Shown here: piece by piece, positions 60,626 through 64,000 of the stretch
How the letters are laid out: the number at the start of each line of letters is the position of its first letter
How positions within the stretch are numbered: the stretch's first letter is position 1
NCBI GenBank assembly: GCA_036172665.1
Contig: CM069872.1
Span: 51,012,101-51,076,100, forward strand
Direction of reading: 5' to 3'
Length of the DNA: 64,000 nt
Source of the DNA: Prosopocoilus inquinatus
Taxonomy: Eukaryota; Arthropoda; Insecta; Coleoptera; Lucanidae
Translations under genes and position numbers: made by a program
Notes under the pieces: model-generated
What the model saw: only the letters and a program-made list of their open reading frames with translations
What the model was told of the DNA's origin: nothing
Database searches by the model: none

Positions 60626-62920
60626 TAATAATAATAATTTAATAATAATAATTTTTATTGCCAGAAGATTATAAATAATGTCAGCAGTTGTCGGATTGAT
60701 TACATAAAAGTATAAGAAGAGTATAGTACTAAATTCGAACAGAATTTGTCAAGTTTAAGATAAAAATAGAAACTTTAAAAGTTAATAATAAAAAGATATT
60801 ACATGAACAGTATGATAGGACTATGAACTACAACAATACAATAACAAGAGACAAAAGATAGAAGATCACGTAATGCTTTAATTCCGAGAAAAATATTCCT
60901 CAATCGTGTAGTAAGGGTTTTTTAAAAAGTGGTCTTTAATTTGTTCCTTGGAGTTTTTGAAATGTTTTAATAGCCTTACATTTATAGGGAGGTGATTGTA
61001 AAGTTTTAAAGTCAAATAAAACATACTGTTATGAAACTTTGACGTACGGTGTTGGGGTAAATAAAGATAGTGTTTATCTTGGGAACGAGTGTTACGGTTA
61101 CGTATCTCCGATTCTTTGGTTAGCAAAGATTCATTTCGTTTTATATATAGCAAGGAGTTGTAAATAAACAAGGACGGGAGAGTGAGAATCCTTAATTCTT
61201 TAAAAAAATTTCTGCAACTAGTTCGTGCACTTACATTCATGATTGCTCTAATAATGCGTTTTTGAATTATAAATACAGACCGTGCAGCGGAAGAGTTCCC
61301 CCAACAAAGAATACCATACTCTAACTTCGACTGTACACAACCAAAATAATACAGTCTCATTATTTTAATAGATACACTTCCGCTCAACTTCCTTAATGTG
61401 TAGCACGCAGTATTTAACGATTTTTCTAAGATGATGCAATGGTTACTCCATGTTAGGCCGGAATCAAAGGTAAGTCCTAGAAATTTTACAGTTTTTTCAA
61501 CAGGAATTTCAAATTCCATATCAGTTAACTTGTAAATTAAGAGAGTGATGGTATTGTGATTGAAAGTATTATAGGGAACTAAAACAGTTTTACTCACATT
61601 TAGTGATAGATTGTTTCGGCAGCACCACTCTGCCATGTTCGTAAACAATAAACTAAGTCGTTCTGAAAGTTGTTCGTCAGATTTATAATGTAAAATTGAG
61701 GAAGTATCATCTGCGAAATGAATAACATCACCTAATTGTAAGAACGAGTTTAGATCATTCAAATATATGATAAAAAGTAATGGCCCGAGTATACTGCCCT
61801 GAGGAACCCTGTGATGTACTTCAGTTACTCTCGACTTTGCACCCAGCCAAGAGACAATCTGGAAACGGTTTTTTAAAAAACTAGCGATCCAGTTAAGGGT
61901 GGGGCCGCGCACACCATATTGGTATAATTTGTGCAGAAGTGTGTCGTGATGCACTGTGTCAAAAGCCTTGGTAAGATCAAAATATATTCCAACCGTCTTT
62001 TCTCTGAGTTCGATATTTCGCAAAATAACGTTGTATGCTAAACATAGCGCATCATTAGACGAGAGACCCTTTCTAAAGCCGAACTGGTTTTTATTTATGA
62101 TGGTATTTGCATCAAAGAAGTTAATTAATCTCGCCAACATAGCTTTTTCAAAAACTTTTGAAAAGATGGACAAGATAGAGATAGGTCTATAATTTCTTAT
62201 ATCTGTTTTTTTACCTTTCTTATATACAGGAATTATTTTAGCCGTTTTTAGGGCTGAAGGAAAGGAACCATCGTTGAAGGACTGATTAATTAACTTGCAG
62301 AGTGGAGCAGCTAAGAACTTAGCCAAATATTTGAGAATAAAGCAAGGGATATCATCAATTCCTGCAGATTTCTTGCAGGAAACAGTAAGGATTATATTAT
62401 AAATCTCAACTTCAGTGACGGGGAATAGAAACATGTGGCAATCATTACTTTTTATATTAATTGCATTACCCGAAGATTGACAAACAAGTTCATTAACTGA
62501 ATTAATAAAATAATTACAAAAGGCATTACTAATATCTACCGCATTAACATGATCGTGATTATTTATATCAGTGATATATTCTGGACAATCAACAGAATTA
62601 TTTTGTTTTAATAATATCCAAGCGGCTTTGTTTTTGTTGGAGGAGTTGCAGATAAAATTGTCATTGAAATTTCTTCTAGCAGATATTAAATTTACCCGAC
62701 GTTTGCCTTTCAATTCCCTATAAAGTAAAGCGAGGTCAGAATTTTTGTTAGAAGGTCTTTCTTTTAATTTTCTATGAATACTCCTCAATTCACGTCCCTC
62801 CTTAATTAATGCCTCCGAGATCCAGCTCTTATTACGTGGTTTATTGAGATTTACTTGTTTAACTGGAAAGTAGTAATTAAAGTAATGATTGAAAGTATTC
62901 AAAAAATTTAAATGTCTGGG
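60626..62920 (-). mobile_element. 5'-truncated non-LTR retrotransposon
   Basis: The - strand carries a reverse-transcriptase frame, about 220 bases of 3' UTR, and a tail of ATAAAAATTATTATTATT type at 60626-60660, a microsatellite tail typical of CR1/Jockey-like elements. No apurinic endonuclease or ORF1 precedes the frame; sequence homologous to copy C begins within 30 bases of it, so the 5' end was lost at insertion. No long terminal repeats are present. Confidence 0.85.
60878..62902 (-). CDS. Reverse transcriptase of a CR1/Jockey-like non-LTR element (partial, frame open)
   Basis: A 674-residue frame encodes an RNA-directed DNA polymerase used for target-primed reverse transcription. Visible motifs in order: KKSAGIDDIP (177-186), KTAKIIPVYKKG and NYRPISIL (219-244), NKNQFGFRKGLS (270-281), YFDLTKAFDTVHHD (307-320, catalytic Asp309), VPQGSILGPLLF (366-377) and FADDTS (396-401, catalytic Asp398-399), then the WGNSSAA region and a C-terminal tail. 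All three catalytic aspartates are present and there is no stop or frameshift. The frame starts at TTG next to the truncation point, with an in-frame TAA 24 bases upstream and no ATG, so the true N-terminus, including the endonuclease domain, is missing. The subfamily cannot be fixed by eye. Confidence 0.9.
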   Translation of the reverse strand: MNTFNHYFNYYFPVKQVNLNKPRNKSWISEALIKEGRELRSIHRKLKERPSNKNSDLALLYRELKGKRRVNLISARRNFNDNFICNSSNKNKAAWILLKQNNSVDCPEYITDINNHDHVNAVDISNAFCNYFINSVNELVCQSSGNAINIKSNDCHMFLFPVTEVEIYNIILTVSCKKSAGIDDIPCFILKYLAKFLAAPLCKLINQSFNDGSFPSALKTAKIIPVYKKGKKTDIRNYRPISILSIFSKVFEKAMLARLINFFDANTIINKNQFGFRKGLSSNDALCLAYNVILRNIELREKTVGIYFDLTKAFDTVHHDTLLHKLYQYGVRGPTLNWIASFLKNRFQIVSWLGAKSRVTEVHHRVPQGSILGPLLFIIYLNDLNSFLQLGDVIHFADDTSSILHYKSDEQLSERLSLLFTNMAEWCCRNNLSLNVSKTVLVPYNTFNHNTITLLIYKLTDMEFEIPVEKTVKFLGLTFDSGLTWSNHCIILEKSLNTACYTLRKLSGSVSIKIMRLYYFGCVQSKLEYGILCWGNSSAARSVFIIQKRIIRAIMNVSARTSCRNFFKELRILTLPSLFIYNSLLYIKRNESLLTKESEIRNRNTRSQDKHYLYLPQHRTSKFHNSMFYLTLKLYNHLPINVRLLKHFKNSKEQIKDHFLKNPYYTIEEYFSRN

Positions 62921-62927
62921 TTAATCA

Positions 62928-63085
62928 AAAATTCTGAAACTGCACAGACAGATTTATCTTGAAGAGTACGAAACCCAAATGGAATTTTACTCTAACATAT
63001 AATTAGGGAAGCTAATATTTGGACACCTTTAAATTAACATGGGGTTTCCTAAGTTGCGTTCATCAATGCAACACCCTGTATAATC
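62928..63085 (-). mobile_element. Dispersed element copy C, right of the retrotransposon
   Basis: Reverse-complemented, it starts TACAGGGTGTTGCATTGATG and runs to CAGTTTCAGAATTTTTGATT, where it stops at the retrotransposon's truncated 5' end. It is inverted relative to copy B. Confidence 0.65.
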
Positions 63086-63182
63086 GTTTACGCAAAAAAT
63101 TGTAGAGATTTTTATTTGCCGCATCACAACAATCATTGTTTTAAACTATTCTTCAGAACAAAATTTCTAACCCGCACTGTCA

Positions 63183-63263
63183 CTGGTTTCATGCCAAGCC
63201 GCTTATCAGATTAGTATGCTCGAACTGCCCTGAATGATATGATGAAGCTTGGCATGAAACCAG
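63183..63263. repeat. Hairpin with perfect 17-base arms
   Basis: CTGGTTTCATGCCAAGC (63183-63199) and GCTTGGCATGAAACCAG (63247-63263) are exact inverted copies around a 47-base loop. From here to 64000 I see only a TACAGGGTGACAAC end at 63399 and AT-rich DNA. Confidence 0.7.
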
Positions 63264-64000
63264 ATGGGATAAGTTCGAGTGCCGTTGACAGCATAATTAA
63301 ATATTTTGCATTATTCGTTAGTGTTTTCTTTTGCATTAAATTATCACGAAGAATTATTTTTCAAGTGATGATTTCTAAAAAAAAAGTTGGAGCTTTATAC
63401 AGGGTGACAACTAATGAAAGGGCCACCAAGGGGTTCTCGGAAACTATAAGAGATATAAAGACGGTTAAATTACAAAAAAAAAGTTGCGCTACTCTGGGGT
63501 TTATAAAAATATCCAAAAGAAATCTCTTCTAAGTACATTCCCTTCAAAAATATCTTCATCAAGAAACTGAAAGTTCGCATTCTCAATCATAAAATTCGGT
63601 ATTTTTACATTAAATTCTATAAACAATTTAATACAGTCCAAAGAAATAGGTTAGGATTCTGAACACTACGACATTCTTTTGTTTTAAAACAAAATATTGT
63701 CATGAAAAAATAGTTTCGGGGAATCTTTAATCAAGTAAGGGTACTTACAAACATTAAGAACTAAAATTACTATTAAATTAACAAATCTTATAAAATTACA
63801 CGTATTTTACGTATATTTCCATAAAAAAATGTTACTTTTTGAAACCACTTTTCAGCAATTTCATATTTTTGCTTGCTTTAAAACAAAAGTATAAGTGTGT
63901 CATGTCGTCGAATTCAAATTTCATTTTTGTATCACGTGGTATGAATATCTAATAGCTGGTGACTTGCTTATTTATTTATTATCATTGAATCATAAAATTC

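Overview
The window looks like an AT-rich insect nuclear genome, probably a beetle. The lineage is inferred from gene content and repeat style; no sequence here proves it. Evidence for an insect: intron-split genes with GT/AG borders, a chitin-binding cuticle protein of the CPAP1 type, an insect gustatory receptor, an insect-type protocadherin-15/Cad99C gene, and abundant miniature inverted-repeat elements. No bacterial or viral organisation is seen.

Genes lie in the left half. (1) A CPAP1-like secreted protein, + strand, 5 coding exons, 685-7312, 1403 residues: signal peptide, one six-cysteine chitin-binding domain, then a very long Ser/Thr/Pro-rich tail. (2) Cad99C (protocadherin-15 orthologue), - strand, 21 coding exons, 29365 down to 8893, 1566 residues, reconstructed here exon by exon with all splice phases closing. 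Genes 1 and 2 converge tail to tail with 1.6 kb between stop codons. (3) A gustatory receptor, + strand, 4 coding exons, 26888-28815, 411 residues, nested inside the first coding intron of Cad99C on the opposite strand.

The right half (29.4-64 kb) has no convincing host gene. It is a mosaic of repeats: a tRNA-derived SINE pair (28.9-29.2 kb), T-rich arrays carrying TGACCTTGA (29.5, 34.6-36.2, 38.5-40.8 kb), foldback elements (32.3-32.6, 34.1-34.4, 42.1 kb), an alternating short/long array (42.2-45.4 kb), a degenerate duplicated block (47-49.1 kb), a 304-bp satellite whose monomer carries a hairpin and a CACGTG box (49.7-51.2 kb), a 163-bp satellite of about 17 copies (53.8-56.5 kb), an array around AGATGGCGY (56.7-57.7 kb), and a 5'-truncated non-LTR retrotransposon with an open reverse-transcriptase frame (60.6-62.9 kb) lying between inverted copies of a small element. 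A 496-bp tandem array also fills one Cad99C intron.

I see no obvious shared pathway. The CPAP1 protein would be an extracellular cuticle component, Cad99C an apical microvillar adhesion protein and the receptor a chemosensory channel. The most unusual content is the density of inverted repeats and nucleosome-length satellites, and a dispersed repeat family that appears to link several of them.
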